This document shows, in pieces, positions 38,182 to 46,456 of a DNA stretch of 64,000 nucleotides; the stretch's first letter is position 1; each line of letters starts with the position of its first letter. The DNA comes from Enterococcus mundtii. GTDB taxonomy: Bacteria > Bacillota > Bacilli > Lactobacillales > Enterococcaceae. The position numbers were made by a program, and so were the translations under genes. The notes below the pieces were generated by a model that was not told the DNA's origin, did not search any database, and saw only the letters and a program-made list of their open reading frames with translations. The stretch spans positions 372,001 to 436,000 of the forward strand of contig NZ_AP019810.1 in NCBI RefSeq assembly GCF_013394305.1. Reading direction: 5' to 3'.

Positions 38182-38628
38182 ATGCCTTGGAATATGAAAG
38201 ATTTTCCACCAGCCATGAAGAACTTGGAAGAATTGACCAAAAAGAAAGCAATCGATATCGGCAATGCGCTTTTAGATGAAGGCTATCCTGATGATCGTGC
38301 AATCCCGATTGCGATCAGTCAAGCGAAAGAATGGGTTGAAAGTGCAGATGAGAAAGAGAAGAAAGCTTTCTCAAAAGAGAAAAATCCACAAAAAAATGAC
38401 AAGCATGATAGCAATCCGCGAGCAGCCAAATTATTAGACGCCACAGTCGAAGTCAAATTCGAAGAAGATCATTGGATCGTTCGCTCTAAAGGCGCTGAAA
38501 AAGCAAGCAATCACTTCGATCATAAAGAAGACGCCATTGAAAAAGGAAAAGAAGTAGCTCGTAATAAAGAAACATCCTTGATGATCTATAAAAAAGATGG
38601 CACATTTGAGCGAGAAGTCCATTACTGA
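38182..38628 (+). CDS. YdaT-like protein with DUF2188 domain
   Basis: 148 residues. The N-terminal 55 (MPWNMKDFPPAMKNLEEL; AIPIAISQAKEWVESA) match the YdaT-type region and the C-terminal part (EDHWIVRSKGAEKASNHFDHKEDAI) is DUF2188. A lysine-rich, acidic linker joins them. Strong site AGGAGG. Homologues in Bacilli are often stress-linked; function unknown. Confidence 0.85.
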   Translation: MPWNMKDFPPAMKNLEELTKKKAIDIGNALLDEGYPDDRAIPIAISQAKEWVESADEKEKKAFSKEKNPQKNDKHDSNPRAAKLLDATVEVKFEEDHWIVRSKGAEKASNHFDHKEDAIEKGKEVARNKETSLMIYKKDGTFEREVHY

Positions 38629-38679
38629 TTGTATACTATCGTACCTTTGAATAAAAAATCAACCTAGTCCGATTTACGG

Positions 38680-38727
38680 CAAAAAACGAAGAGTCTGCCC
38701 ATTATGGATCGGCACTCTTCGTTTTTG
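38680..38727. terminator. Bidirectional terminator between the YdaT-like gene and asnB
   Basis: CAAAAAACGAAGAGT pairs with ACTCTTCGTTTTTG, with an inner GCC/GGC helix; T runs on both strands. Confidence 0.88.
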
Positions 38728-38754
38728 CGTTCAATAGAAACATAGTTGGATCGT

Positions 38755-40650
38755 CTAAACTGTTACATATTGGATCGGTTCAGCTTGAGGAATCGTTTCA
38801 TCCACAAAATAAACTTTGTACCACGTCAAGAAACTGAAAATCGTCCAAATCTTACGCTGTTCTTCACTTCTACCTTCATGATGGTCATCAAGTAATTTGA
38901 TGATCTTCGCTTGATCAAAGAACTCTTTCGCAAAATCAGCTTCAAATAATTCTTTTACTTGGTGATAGCCATGTTCTTCTTTCAGCCAAGCTTTGATCGG
39001 TACAGGGAAACCAAGTTTTACACGATTTGACCATTCTTCAGGCAGATGCTTGTTCGCAGCTTGTCTAAAGACATCTTTTGTATTGTTTTGATTCAATAAA
39101 TACTTACTTGGGATTTGTTGCGCTAATTTCATTACTTCGATATCAAGAAGTGGTACCCGCACTTCCAGTGAACTTGCCATTGAAAGTTTATCGGCTTTTA
39201 ACAAAATATCTTTTGGCATCCATTGGTGTAAATCAACATATTGCATCTTGTTGATCTCGTCTTGGATTCCTTCCGTTTTCGCATAATGTTCTGCCATGAT
39301 TTCTTTGACTGTTGGGGCTTGTTGAAATTCTGGCGTCAACAAGTTGGCCGCTTCGTTTTCTTCAAAGATCCGTGCATGTCCGATAAAATATTCTTTGGCA
39401 GGCGCTAAAGATTCATATAGATGAATCCTACCATGGAAATTACGCATCTTACCGATTTTTCTACCTAAGTTATAGCGAGTGCCTTTCGGTAATTTTTTCA
39501 ATCCTTGAGCAATCACTCGGATAAATTTTGAATTTGTGTGGAAGCCATATGATTGATAGCCAGCAAATAATTCATCTGCCCCTTCACCAGATTGGACCAC
39601 TCGTACACTTTGTGCCGCAAGATTCGCTAAGAAATATAACGGTACACAAGATGGATTAGAATCTGGTTCATCTAAATGGTATTGGATCAAAGGGAAAGCC
39701 TTAAACGACATGTCTCCATCAATGACAGCTGCGGTGTTATCCAAGTCAAGCATTTCTGTTAATTTACGTGCCTCGATTGCTTCATTATAGGTTTTATCAT
39801 CAAAGCCTATTGAGAATGAATGGTCTGGTTTCAAAACAGAAGTCACATAACTTGAATCGACCCCACTTGATAAGAACGAGCCAACTTCCACATCACTGAT
39901 CGTGTGTGCTTCGATCGATGCTTTCACAGTTTCATCAATTTGATCGATCCATTCTTGACGGCTTTGTGTGCCTTTTTCTTCAAAGTTCGCATCCCAATAC
40001 TGTTGGATATCCATGTGGCCATCTTTGTAAGTGAAATAATGACCTTCTGGTAAACGATAGACGCCTTTAAAGAATGTTTCCCCATTTAAAGGAGAATATT
40101 GGAACGTCATATATGGTTTCAATGCTTCCCGATTCAATTCTTTATTGAAGTCTGGATGTGGTAAAAAACTCTTGATTTCAGAACCAAACATCAAAGTTCC
40201 GTTCATTTCAGCATAGTAATACGGTTTGATCCCAAAATGATCTCTTGCACCGAATAATTCTTTTTTCTCATTATCCCAAATCGCAAAAGCAAACATCCCA
40301 CGTACTTTTTGCAATAACTCAGTTCCCCATTCTTCATAGCCATGTAATAAAACTTCTGTATCAGCATGGGTTTTAAAAATATGACCTGCATCGATCAATT
40401 CTTTTCTAAGTGGTTGATAGTTGTAGATTTCTCCATTAAAAATAATGATTTTTGTTTGGTCTTCATTGTAAATGGGCTGTGTGCCCCCTTCTAAGTCAAT
40501 AATACTTAGACGTCTAAAACCCAAAGCCACATCACGATCAATGTATTCACCTGAACTATTCGGTCCGCGGTGAATGATGCGATCCATCATGTCATTTATG
40601 ATTGCTTTTTTATTATCTTTGTCATTAACAAATCCTACGATTCCGCACAT
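38755..40650 (-). CDS. asnB: Asparagine synthetase, glutamine-hydrolysing
   Basis: 631 residues. Class II glutaminase domain with the nucleophile Cys2 (MCGIVGF), then the ATP-pyrophosphatase domain with SFLSSGVDSSYV near 260. Makes asparagine from aspartate and glutamine. Length and the ELFAGYQSYGF region fit the B. subtilis AsnB/AsnH type; some members amidate cell-wall precursors instead, which cannot be excluded. Monocistronic. Confidence 0.92.
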   Translation of the reverse strand: MCGIVGFVNDKDNKKAIINDMMDRIIHRGPNSSGEYIDRDVALGFRRLSIIDLEGGTQPIYNEDQTKIIIFNGEIYNYQPLRKELIDAGHIFKTHADTEVLLHGYEEWGTELLQKVRGMFAFAIWDNEKKELFGARDHFGIKPYYYAEMNGTLMFGSEIKSFLPHPDFNKELNREALKPYMTFQYSPLNGETFFKGVYRLPEGHYFTYKDGHMDIQQYWDANFEEKGTQSRQEWIDQIDETVKASIEAHTISDVEVGSFLSSGVDSSYVTSVLKPDHSFSIGFDDKTYNEAIEARKLTEMLDLDNTAAVIDGDMSFKAFPLIQYHLDEPDSNPSCVPLYFLANLAAQSVRVVQSGEGADELFAGYQSYGFHTNSKFIRVIAQGLKKLPKGTRYNLGRKIGKMRNFHGRIHLYESLAPAKEYFIGHARIFEENEAANLLTPEFQQAPTVKEIMAEHYAKTEGIQDEINKMQYVDLHQWMPKDILLKADKLSMASSLEVRVPLLDIEVMKLAQQIPSKYLLNQNNTKDVFRQAANKHLPEEWSNRVKLGFPVPIKAWLKEEHGYHQVKELFEADFAKEFFDQAKIIKLLDDHHEGRSEEQRKIWTIFSFLTWYKVYFVDETIPQAEPIQYVTV

Positions 40651-41301
40651 TTATTTCACATCCTACTAAAATTACTATTCCATTATTATGTCCACATGAA
40701 TCTTATCACAGGAAGGCATCCAGAATGAATGATTTTCACTCTTACAATTTCGTCACATGAAAACAAATAAAATGAAAAATCTCTATCTTTAAAAAAAGTA
40801 GACTCAACAATTAATTTAACATGTTTTATCCTAGGAAGCTACTGGATTCTCCTATAGTTTACAAATATTTCATGTTATTCATAAATAGGGAGATTTTTGT
40901 AGACGTATATCTTCAAAATAACAAGCGATTTCATTTTTTATTTCAATCTAAAATCTTCTTTACTTGCGCTTTGATAGGATACCTTTTATCCATCACTGTC
41001 TTTTACGTCGGCATGTAAGAAAATCATCATGCGAGAAAAAAAGTCAGTTATTCTGTTTGGTAGAAACGAGAACTACTCGGCACAATATTAAAAAAACTTT
41101 TTATTTGCCTCTTATTACATTTGAAAATAACTAAGTATCTCTTTGTACTACCTGCTTCACTATACAGAGTAGGTAAATTTCAATAAATAAAATTCAATAT
41201 ACAATAACTGTAACCTGCTATCAAATCACTTGACGAAAAAACGAATTTCGGAGATGCTCAATTTAAGAACATATTTTATTTTAAAGTTAGGAAGGATGAA
41301 C
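40651..41301. other. Intergenic stretch upstream of asnB and of a secreted-protein gene
   Basis: About 650 AT-rich bases between divergent genes. On the minus strand a possible extended -10, TGATAAGAT, lies about 60 bases ahead of asnB, but no good -35 is seen. No T-box or other riboswitch fold was recognised. A 65-codon open frame (40821-41018) has no ribosome site and no coding character. Confidence 0.4.
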
Positions 41302-41862
41302 ATGAAAATCGGAAAAGTACTATTAGGGATATTGTTAGGGGTAACAACTATTATTGGGGCATTTATATTAGGTATCATGCTATTCCCGTTATTTGCACCA
41401 GAAATCCAAAACACGACAATTCAAGAAGCCACAAATACTTCACAGGCAAAAAGTACCGAACGGTCATTAACCACAACAGAAACAACAAGCCCAAATGATC
41501 AACAGCTGGTAAATCAAACACCTACACAAGGACAAACCCCAGATCCAATTTTGGAAAAGGCATTAAATACACCTGCTACACCATCGAGCGCCTTTAGCTC
41601 AGATCCTTATGATTGGGATTTAAATCAAGCGAATATCACGAACGGCACCGCTCAGTCTATCGGCTGGATTCAAGCAGAAGACGCAACTGGAAGAATAGAG
41701 GTAGAATACCACTGCTTCGCTTGCGACACGAATTGGAGCGGTAGAAATTACGCCTATGAATGGAATGGCCAAACGACGACAACTAAAATAACTCCTTTTA
41801 CAATCGTTGGAACACCTTGCGAACATCAAAAATCCTTAAAAAATCATGGCTATATTAGTTGA
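41302..41862 (+). CDS. Secreted or membrane-anchored protein with a C-terminal Cys pair, unknown
   Basis: 186 residues from the ATG after GGAAGG. An N-terminal membrane segment or uncleaved signal (KIGKVLLGILLGVTTIIGAF) is followed by about 80 residues of low-complexity Ser/Thr/Pro/Gln sequence, then a compact domain with HCFACDTNW and TPCEHQKS, which could hold a disulfide or metal site. No family recognised. Alone in its unit. Confidence 0.78.
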   Translation: MKIGKVLLGILLGVTTIIGAFILGIMLFPLFAPEIQNTTIQEATNTSQAKSTERSLTTTETTSPNDQQLVNQTPTQGQTPDPILEKALNTPATPSSAFSSDPYDWDLNQANITNGTAQSIGWIQAEDATGRIEVEYHCFACDTNWSGRNYAYEWNGQTTTTKITPFTIVGTPCEHQKSLKNHGYIS

Positions 41863-41911
41863 TTTCAGATAAATAGAAAATCTATCTAAAAAAGAGAACA
41901 GATTACTTGAA

Positions 41912-41982
41912 TACAAGAAAACAAGCGCACAAACCAAAAAAGACTACACCGTCGTTTAGATTTTTGCGCTTATCTTCTTGTA
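41912..41982 (+). terminator. Long stem-loop after the secreted-protein gene
   Basis: TACAAGAA then AAGCGCA pair with TGCGCTT and TTCTTGTA (two 7-8-bp helices split by three mismatches) around a 30-base loop; an A/T-rich run follows. A probable terminator. The remaining bases to 42255 show no gene. Confidence 0.55.
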
Positions 41983-42255
41983 AATAAAATTTTTTATTGC
42001 TCAGGATAGGAAGCTAATGATTGCCCCATTACGAGGAACAAAGAGCAAGAACTTGAGATTCAATCATAAAAAAATCAAAATTAGCAATCACTACTTTTAT
42101 AAGAATTTTTTTTTACATCCTTTTTATTGCAAGAGTATTTTAAAACAACCTCTTCCATCATAGCGAAAAAATAATCCTCATGTTCACTCAACCTTCCCGT
42201 ATAATTTAAGTATCAACGAGCAAGACGTTGAAATAAATCAGGATGGTAGATATAG

Positions 42256-42462
42256 ATGGCAATTTATTATTTTAACAAAAAAACAGATGCGCGAGGAAAT
42301 CACGAAGTCCACGTGATCTCATGTACGCATTGTCCAGAGGATGTACTTTTTATTGGCGTATTTTCTACATGTGAAGAAGCCCTACATAAAGCAAGCACAA
42401 CCCACACATCCAAAAGTTTCGATGGATGTCGCTACTGTTGCAAAGACTGCCATAACGGTTGA
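42256..42462 (+). CDS. Small Cys/His-rich protein
   Basis: 68 residues starting MAIYYFNKKTDARGNHEVHV. Six cysteines, among them CTHC and a C-terminal GCRYCCKDCHNG, plus conserved-looking NHEVH and EEALHKA stretches. This resembles a widespread family of about 60-residue proteins seen in many bacteria, without assigned role; a zinc or metal site is likely. Ribosome site AGGATGG. Confidence 0.78.
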   Translation: MAIYYFNKKTDARGNHEVHVISCTHCPEDVLFIGVFSTCEEALHKASTTHTSKSFDGCRYCCKDCHNG

Positions 42463-42635
42463 CTTTCAAGGGATAGCTAGGCTGTCCCTTGTTGTTTCTT
42501 TCTTTTTACAGAGATCTTTCTTTATACATAAAATAGACCGTGTTTGTAAATTTACAAATCACATGAGATGAGTATGTAAAATTATAAAAGGAGTACCAAA
42601 AGGGGAGTCAAAGAATAATTTAAGATAAAAATACA

Positions 42636-42664
42636 ACAAAAAAGACACGACCTAAATCGTGTCT
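42636..42664 (-). terminator. Terminator of tRNA-Ser
   Basis: Minus strand AGACACGA pairs with TCGTGTCT around 6 bases, followed by TTTTTTG. Confidence 0.88.
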
Positions 42665-42680
42665 AACCGTTGGTATATAA

Positions 42681-42767
42681 GGAAGGTACGGGATTTGAAC
42701 CCGTGCACCACATTTCTGCGGCTCGCCGGATTTCGAGTCCGGTGCATTACCACTCTGCCAACCTTCC
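42681..42767 (-). tRNA. tRNA-Ser, anticodon CGA
   Basis: All arms fold: acceptor GGAAGGT/ACCTTCC, a 3-bp D stem, anticodon stem CCGGA/TCCGG with loop CTCGAAA, a long variable arm typical of class II tRNAs, and T arm ACGGG-TTCAAAT-CCCGT. Reads UCG. The 3' CCA is not encoded, and the next base would make the discriminator U where tRNA-Ser normally has G. Confidence 0.96.
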
Positions 42768-42776
42768 ATGCCTACT

Positions 42777-42805
42777 ATTTTTAATCTTTTTTCTACAAAT
42801 GTCAA
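42777..42805 (-). promoter_or_regulatory. Promoter of tRNA-Ser
   Basis: Minus strand consensus TTGACA at 42800-42805; the -10 is poor (AAAAAT with a 17-base spacer, or TAAAAA with 16). Confidence 0.5.
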
Positions 42806-42941
42806 GAGGTATTATGCACTCCAGTTCATCTTATTTGTTTTGTAAACTGGTCATTTAAATACCATAACTGTTATGTTTAAATCCGAAAACACTTTTCAAA
42901 TTACAGGATTGGAATAAAATAGCTTACGGACATTCGTCTTC

Positions 42942-43083
42942 TCGCACCACCAAAAAACGAATAAACGGCGTTAACAGTAGAAGTAACCTCTTCGAAAAAA
43001 TAAGGCGCCATCCACAAAAATTTGAAGAACATTTTTCGTAGATGGCGTCTTATTTCTAGAGGCTAAACACTTCTGTCTCGACC
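42942..43083 (+). repeat. Dispersed hairpin repeat, copy B
   Basis: Matches the reverse complement of copy A (16962-17098) over about 140 bases with few changes. The central hairpin, AATAAGGCGCCATCCAC against its complement with two mismatches, has the loop TTTGAAGAACAT. It lies between tRNA-Ser and tetR and ends 15 bases after the tetR stop on the minus strand, so it may also act as terminator. The rest of 42806-42941 shows nothing. Confidence 0.8.
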
Positions 43084-43097
43084 TCATGCTGTTGTAA

Positions 43098-43664
43098 TTA
43101 GCGTATTTTTTCTGGATTTTCAATTGCAAGTACAGAATCGACCGTCGTTTTGATGATCGAAATGATTTGCTCTTCAGTCGGATGCATAATACTAGAAGAC
43201 ATCAATGAAGCAATACCAGTGATGGTTACCCAAGTACCAGTATGAAGCGCATCAATATACTCTTCCGATAAATCTTTATAGCGGGCGTCCTCTTTTAATA
43301 ACTTGCGGAAATAATTATAAGAAAAATCATGCATCTTTTGACCATTTCCATGCTCATCGATATATAAAGCCATATAAAGGCTATGGTTTTTCTTAGCGAA
43401 ATAAATATAATTCAATCCTAAATCAATGATTTTATCGCCTGTACGCTCTACAGGAAACACTTCTTCTTCTAACTGTTGGAAGATGACATCTAATAGCGTA
43501 TTTTTTAAATCTTCCATATTTTTGAACTCTAAGTAAATCGGTTGGGTAGATATCCCCATCTTCTTCGCGATATTTCGTGCAGTGAAACCTTTAAATCCTT
43601 CTTTAGCAACAACTTCATATGCAGCTTTCAGAATTTGATCCTTCGTATAGACTTTTCTTCTCAT
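43098..43664 (-). CDS. TetR-family transcriptional regulator
   Basis: 188 residues from the ATG after GGGGGAG. N-terminal helix-turn-helix: YTKDQILKAAYEVVAKEGFKGFTARNIAKKMGIS. The C-terminal half is a helical ligand domain with a TetR_C_33-like character. Divergent from the DUF1576 gene across 254 bases, so that gene is its most likely target; the operator could not be found with confidence. Confidence 0.88.
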   Translation of the reverse strand: MRRKVYTKDQILKAAYEVVAKEGFKGFTARNIAKKMGISTQPIYLEFKNMEDLKNTLLDVIFQQLEEEVFPVERTGDKIIDLGLNYIYFAKKNHSLYMALYIDEHGNGQKMHDFSYNYFRKLLKEDARYKDLSEEYIDALHTGTWVTITGIASLMSSSIMHPTEEQIISIIKTTVDSVLAIENPEKIR

Positions 43665-43861
43665 AATAAACTCCCCCACTTTATGCTACAGTCTCTGTTC
43701 TTTTATTTTAACCGATATTGATCAATTTTTGCAAATAATATACCTAAATCGTTATATTTTAAAGCATATATGTGTTTTTTTATTGATTTTCTCAATTTTC
43801 TAAATATTTTTTTGTGTAATTTGTTTCCCCTTACAATTTTTGATTTTGTGTTGAATTTAAG

Positions 43862-43891
43862 TTGACCTAAAGTTTTCTTTCAAGTTATAGT
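43862..43891 (+). promoter_or_regulatory. Promoter of the DUF1576 gene
   Basis: TTGACC, 18 bases, TATAGT; about 25 bases before the start codon. Confidence 0.6.
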
Positions 43892-43918
43892 TAAATAAAA
43901 AGGAAAAGAAGGTGTGTA

Positions 43919-45253
43919 ATGAAGAATAAAAGTGACGTTATTTATATTCATCCTAAAAAAAGAATCATTTCTCAAAGGAAAAACTATTTTTACCTTATTT
44001 TTACAGGCGTGTTTTTTTTGATTATTGGATTGCTTAGCGATTCTTTATCAAATAACCTCGTGGGATTAATGGTCATCATGACCTCCCCCAGTAATCTTTT
44101 GACCGACTATATTGCTTTAGGTGGATTTGGAAGCGTATTTATGAATGTAGGCTTACTTACACTCTCTTCTGTGTTACTCGCCTATCGCCATAAAGTCACG
44201 TTGAATGGTGCAATGTTTGCTTCCATATTGACTGTCTCGGGTTTTTCATTCTTTGGGAAAAATCTATACAATTCCATCTCCATTATCCTCGGTGTTTATT
44301 TATATGCCTATTTTATGCACAAACCATTTTCTCAATATGTAATGATTGGCTTATTTGGTAGTGCACTCTCCCCTGTTGTCAGCTATATTACATTCGGGAT
44401 GGGTTTACCAATCCTTCAAGGTGCTTTCCTGGGTAATTTAGCCGGTTTGATCGTTGGCTTTTTATTGCCGATCCTAGCTGTTCAGACTCTGACCTTTCAT
44501 CGTGGTTTTACACTTTATAATATTGGTTTTACTTCAGGGTTGATTGCTATGTTGGTGACAGGTATCCTTCGACAATTTAGTTATTCGATCGAAGTACATT
44601 CGATTCTTTCGCCTGATTACCACCATGAATTGACTTGGATCATTTTTTTATTCTTTTTATCAACCGCTGTTTGTGGCTTCTTCTTTAATGCCTTCAAATT
44701 GAAAGGATTACGTGAAATCTTTGAGTCTTCTGGAAAACTTACAACAGATTTCATCGGCACATCAGGTATCGGCGCCACCTTGATCAATATGGGCTTTGTT
44801 GGCTTGTTATTGATGTCTTACGTCTTGCTGATCGGTGGTGTGCTAAATGGACCTGTGGTGGGAGGAATCATCTCAGTGGCTGGTTTCAGCTCATTTGGAA
44901 GTCATGTTAAAAATTGTTTTCCGATTTTGATTGGTATCTACATTGCCTCAATATTAGGGACGATGCATGATATGACCGAAACAACCATGCTCGTAGCTGC
45001 GATTTTCGGTACAGGGCTTGCCCCGATCAGTGGATTTTATGGCGGCGTTTATGGAGTGATTGCAGGCTTTTTACATATTACTCTTGTCCATAATCTCAGC
45101 ACATTACACGGAGGATTGAATCTATATAATAGTGGGTTTTCAACGGGATTTATTGCTGGTATACTAGTGCCTATCCTAGAAAATTTTACGTTTACCGGGA
45201 AGGGAAAGAACGCACATGGAAATGGAAAAAGAACTATCAAAGAGGATCATTGA
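43919..45253 (+). CDS. DUF1576 family membrane protein
   Basis: 444 residues with about a dozen membrane segments. An internal duplication is visible: residues 60-200 and 280-430 both carry a DxIxxxGxGxxxxNxGLL-like stretch, then ASILTVSGFSFFGKN or GIISVAGFSSFGSH, and later TFHRGFTLYNIGFTSGLIA or TLHGGLNLYNSGFSTGFIA. Likely a transporter or channel built from two inverted or tandem halves; substrate unknown. Overlaps the next gene by 38 bases. Confidence 0.82.
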   Translation: MKNKSDVIYIHPKKRIISQRKNYFYLIFTGVFFLIIGLLSDSLSNNLVGLMVIMTSPSNLLTDYIALGGFGSVFMNVGLLTLSSVLLAYRHKVTLNGAMFASILTVSGFSFFGKNLYNSISIILGVYLYAYFMHKPFSQYVMIGLFGSALSPVVSYITFGMGLPILQGAFLGNLAGLIVGFLLPILAVQTLTFHRGFTLYNIGFTSGLIAMLVTGILRQFSYSIEVHSILSPDYHHELTWIIFLFFLSTAVCGFFFNAFKLKGLREIFESSGKLTTDFIGTSGIGATLINMGFVGLLLMSYVLLIGGVLNGPVVGGIISVAGFSSFGSHVKNCFPILIGIYIASILGTMHDMTETTMLVAAIFGTGLAPISGFYGGVYGVIAGFLHITLVHNLSTLHGGLNLYNSGFSTGFIAGILVPILENFTFTGKGKNAHGNGKRTIKEDH

Positions 45254-45557
45254 TGAATTTCTCACGTATTTTTACGAACACGAGATCAATGAGATTCGTA
45301 TTGGCTTAGAATATACAGATGAAGGACTGTATATCGAATTTCAAGGAACAACGAAAAATCCGCCAAAAGATTTGAATACATTGGCCTCACTGTTGAATAC
45401 ACCTAGAGATCCTAGTATGGAGATCTATTACCACGAGTTGCTAGGTACCCCTTCTCATGGCCAAGAATCCTATCGATTACTTGGGAATCTGATCGATGAT
45501 GTGGAAATCATGTATGATTCGCCAATTTTGAACATCAAGATTTTTCGCCGGATTTAA
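45216..45557 (+). CDS. Small soluble partner of the DUF1576 protein, unknown
   Basis: 113 residues, no signal peptide, acidic (ELSKRIIDEFLTYFYEHEINEI; NTPRDPSMEIYYHELLG). It starts within the last codons of the DUF1576 gene, so translation is coupled and the two products probably work together. No family recognised. Confidence 0.72.
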   Translation: MEMEKELSKRIIDEFLTYFYEHEINEIRIGLEYTDEGLYIEFQGTTKNPPKDLNTLASLLNTPRDPSMEIYYHELLGTPSHGQESYRLLGNLIDDVEIMYDSPILNIKIFRRI

Positions 45558-45761
45558 ATGTGAAATAGCCATGATCCTTTTATAGATCATAAAATTAAGT
45601 AAATAAGACTCTAGATGGATGTTTTATTTTGTTCCATCCTCTATACTTGGTTTGAACTTACAAAATTGTTTGTTGTTTCTCACTTGAAATAGTGGCGCGC
45701 AGTTGCGCTTTTCAGGTAAAATACAATTATCAGATGAAAACCTCGAAGGAGTTGACTAGGG

Positions 45762-46358
45762 ATGAACGTTGCAGTATCACGTAAATTAATGAATATTATA
45801 TCGATCATCGGTATTGGTTTTTCAATTGCACTCACGATTTATTTTATTAATCTAGGCGTCTTTAAAGATTTGAACGCATTAAGAGGTCTTGTAGGTGATT
45901 CAATTATTTTAGGACCGATAATCTTTATCTTGATCCAAATACTGCAAGTCGTTATACCGATCATTCCTGGAGGGATCAGCACCGCAGCAGGTGTCCTGAT
46001 TTTTGGTCCTTACGCTGGCTTTATCTATAATTATGTTGGTATTTGTATCGGTTCGATCATTATTTTCCTATTAGGTAGAAAATATGGAAAACCATTTATC
46101 CTGTCGATGATTAGTGATAAAACATATGACAAATATATTGGTTGGTTAGAAAACCAAAGTCGTTTTGAAAAGCTTTTCGCGCTAGCGATCTTCTTACCAG
46201 TAGCACCAGACGATGCCTTGTGTTTAATGGCTGGCTTGACAAATATCTCAGTCAAAAAATACACGTTGATTATTTTGATTGCTAAACCCTTATCGATCTT
46301 TTTGTACAGCATGGCATTGATTTATGGTGGTAACTTCCTGACTGGCTTGTTAGGATGA
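45762..46358 (+). CDS. VTT-domain (TVP38/TMEM64, DedA-like) membrane protein
   Basis: 198 residues, about five membrane segments plus re-entrant parts. SNARE-associated/VTT signatures: QVVIPIIPGGISTAAGVLIFGPYAGFIYN, FLLGRKYGKPF, and FLPVAPDDALCLMAGLTNISVKKY. The family includes lipid scramblases and flippases for undecaprenyl phosphate. Ribosome site GAAGGAG. Confidence 0.88.
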   Translation: MNVAVSRKLMNIISIIGIGFSIALTIYFINLGVFKDLNALRGLVGDSIILGPIIFILIQILQVVIPIIPGGISTAAGVLIFGPYAGFIYNYVGICIGSIIIFLLGRKYGKPFILSMISDKTYDKYIGWLENQSRFEKLFALAIFLPVAPDDALCLMAGLTNISVKKYTLIILIAKPLSIFLYSMALIYGGNFLTGLLG

Positions 46359-46378
46359 TTTCTTAATAGATACACTGT

Positions 46379-46418
46379 GAGTACTGCAATGAAAGATTCC
46401 TGCAGTACTCCTTTTTTA
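46379..46418 (+). terminator. Terminator of the VTT gene
   Basis: GAGTACTGCA and TGCAGTACTC pair perfectly around 12 bases, followed by CTTTTTTATC. A TATAAT at 46431 directly after may be the -10 of the next gene. Confidence 0.88.
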
Positions 46419-46456
46419 TCTTTTTTGCGCTATAATGTTAGGAGTAGGTGATAATA

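Noticed and set aside
40821-41018. 65-codon plus-strand frame upstream of the secreted-protein gene
   Set aside because: No ribosome site before the ATG, hydrophobic AT-driven composition only, and no terminator or promoter fitting it.
42620-42805. 61-codon frame over the tRNA-Ser region
   Set aside because: It is the tRNA gene and its flanks read as protein.
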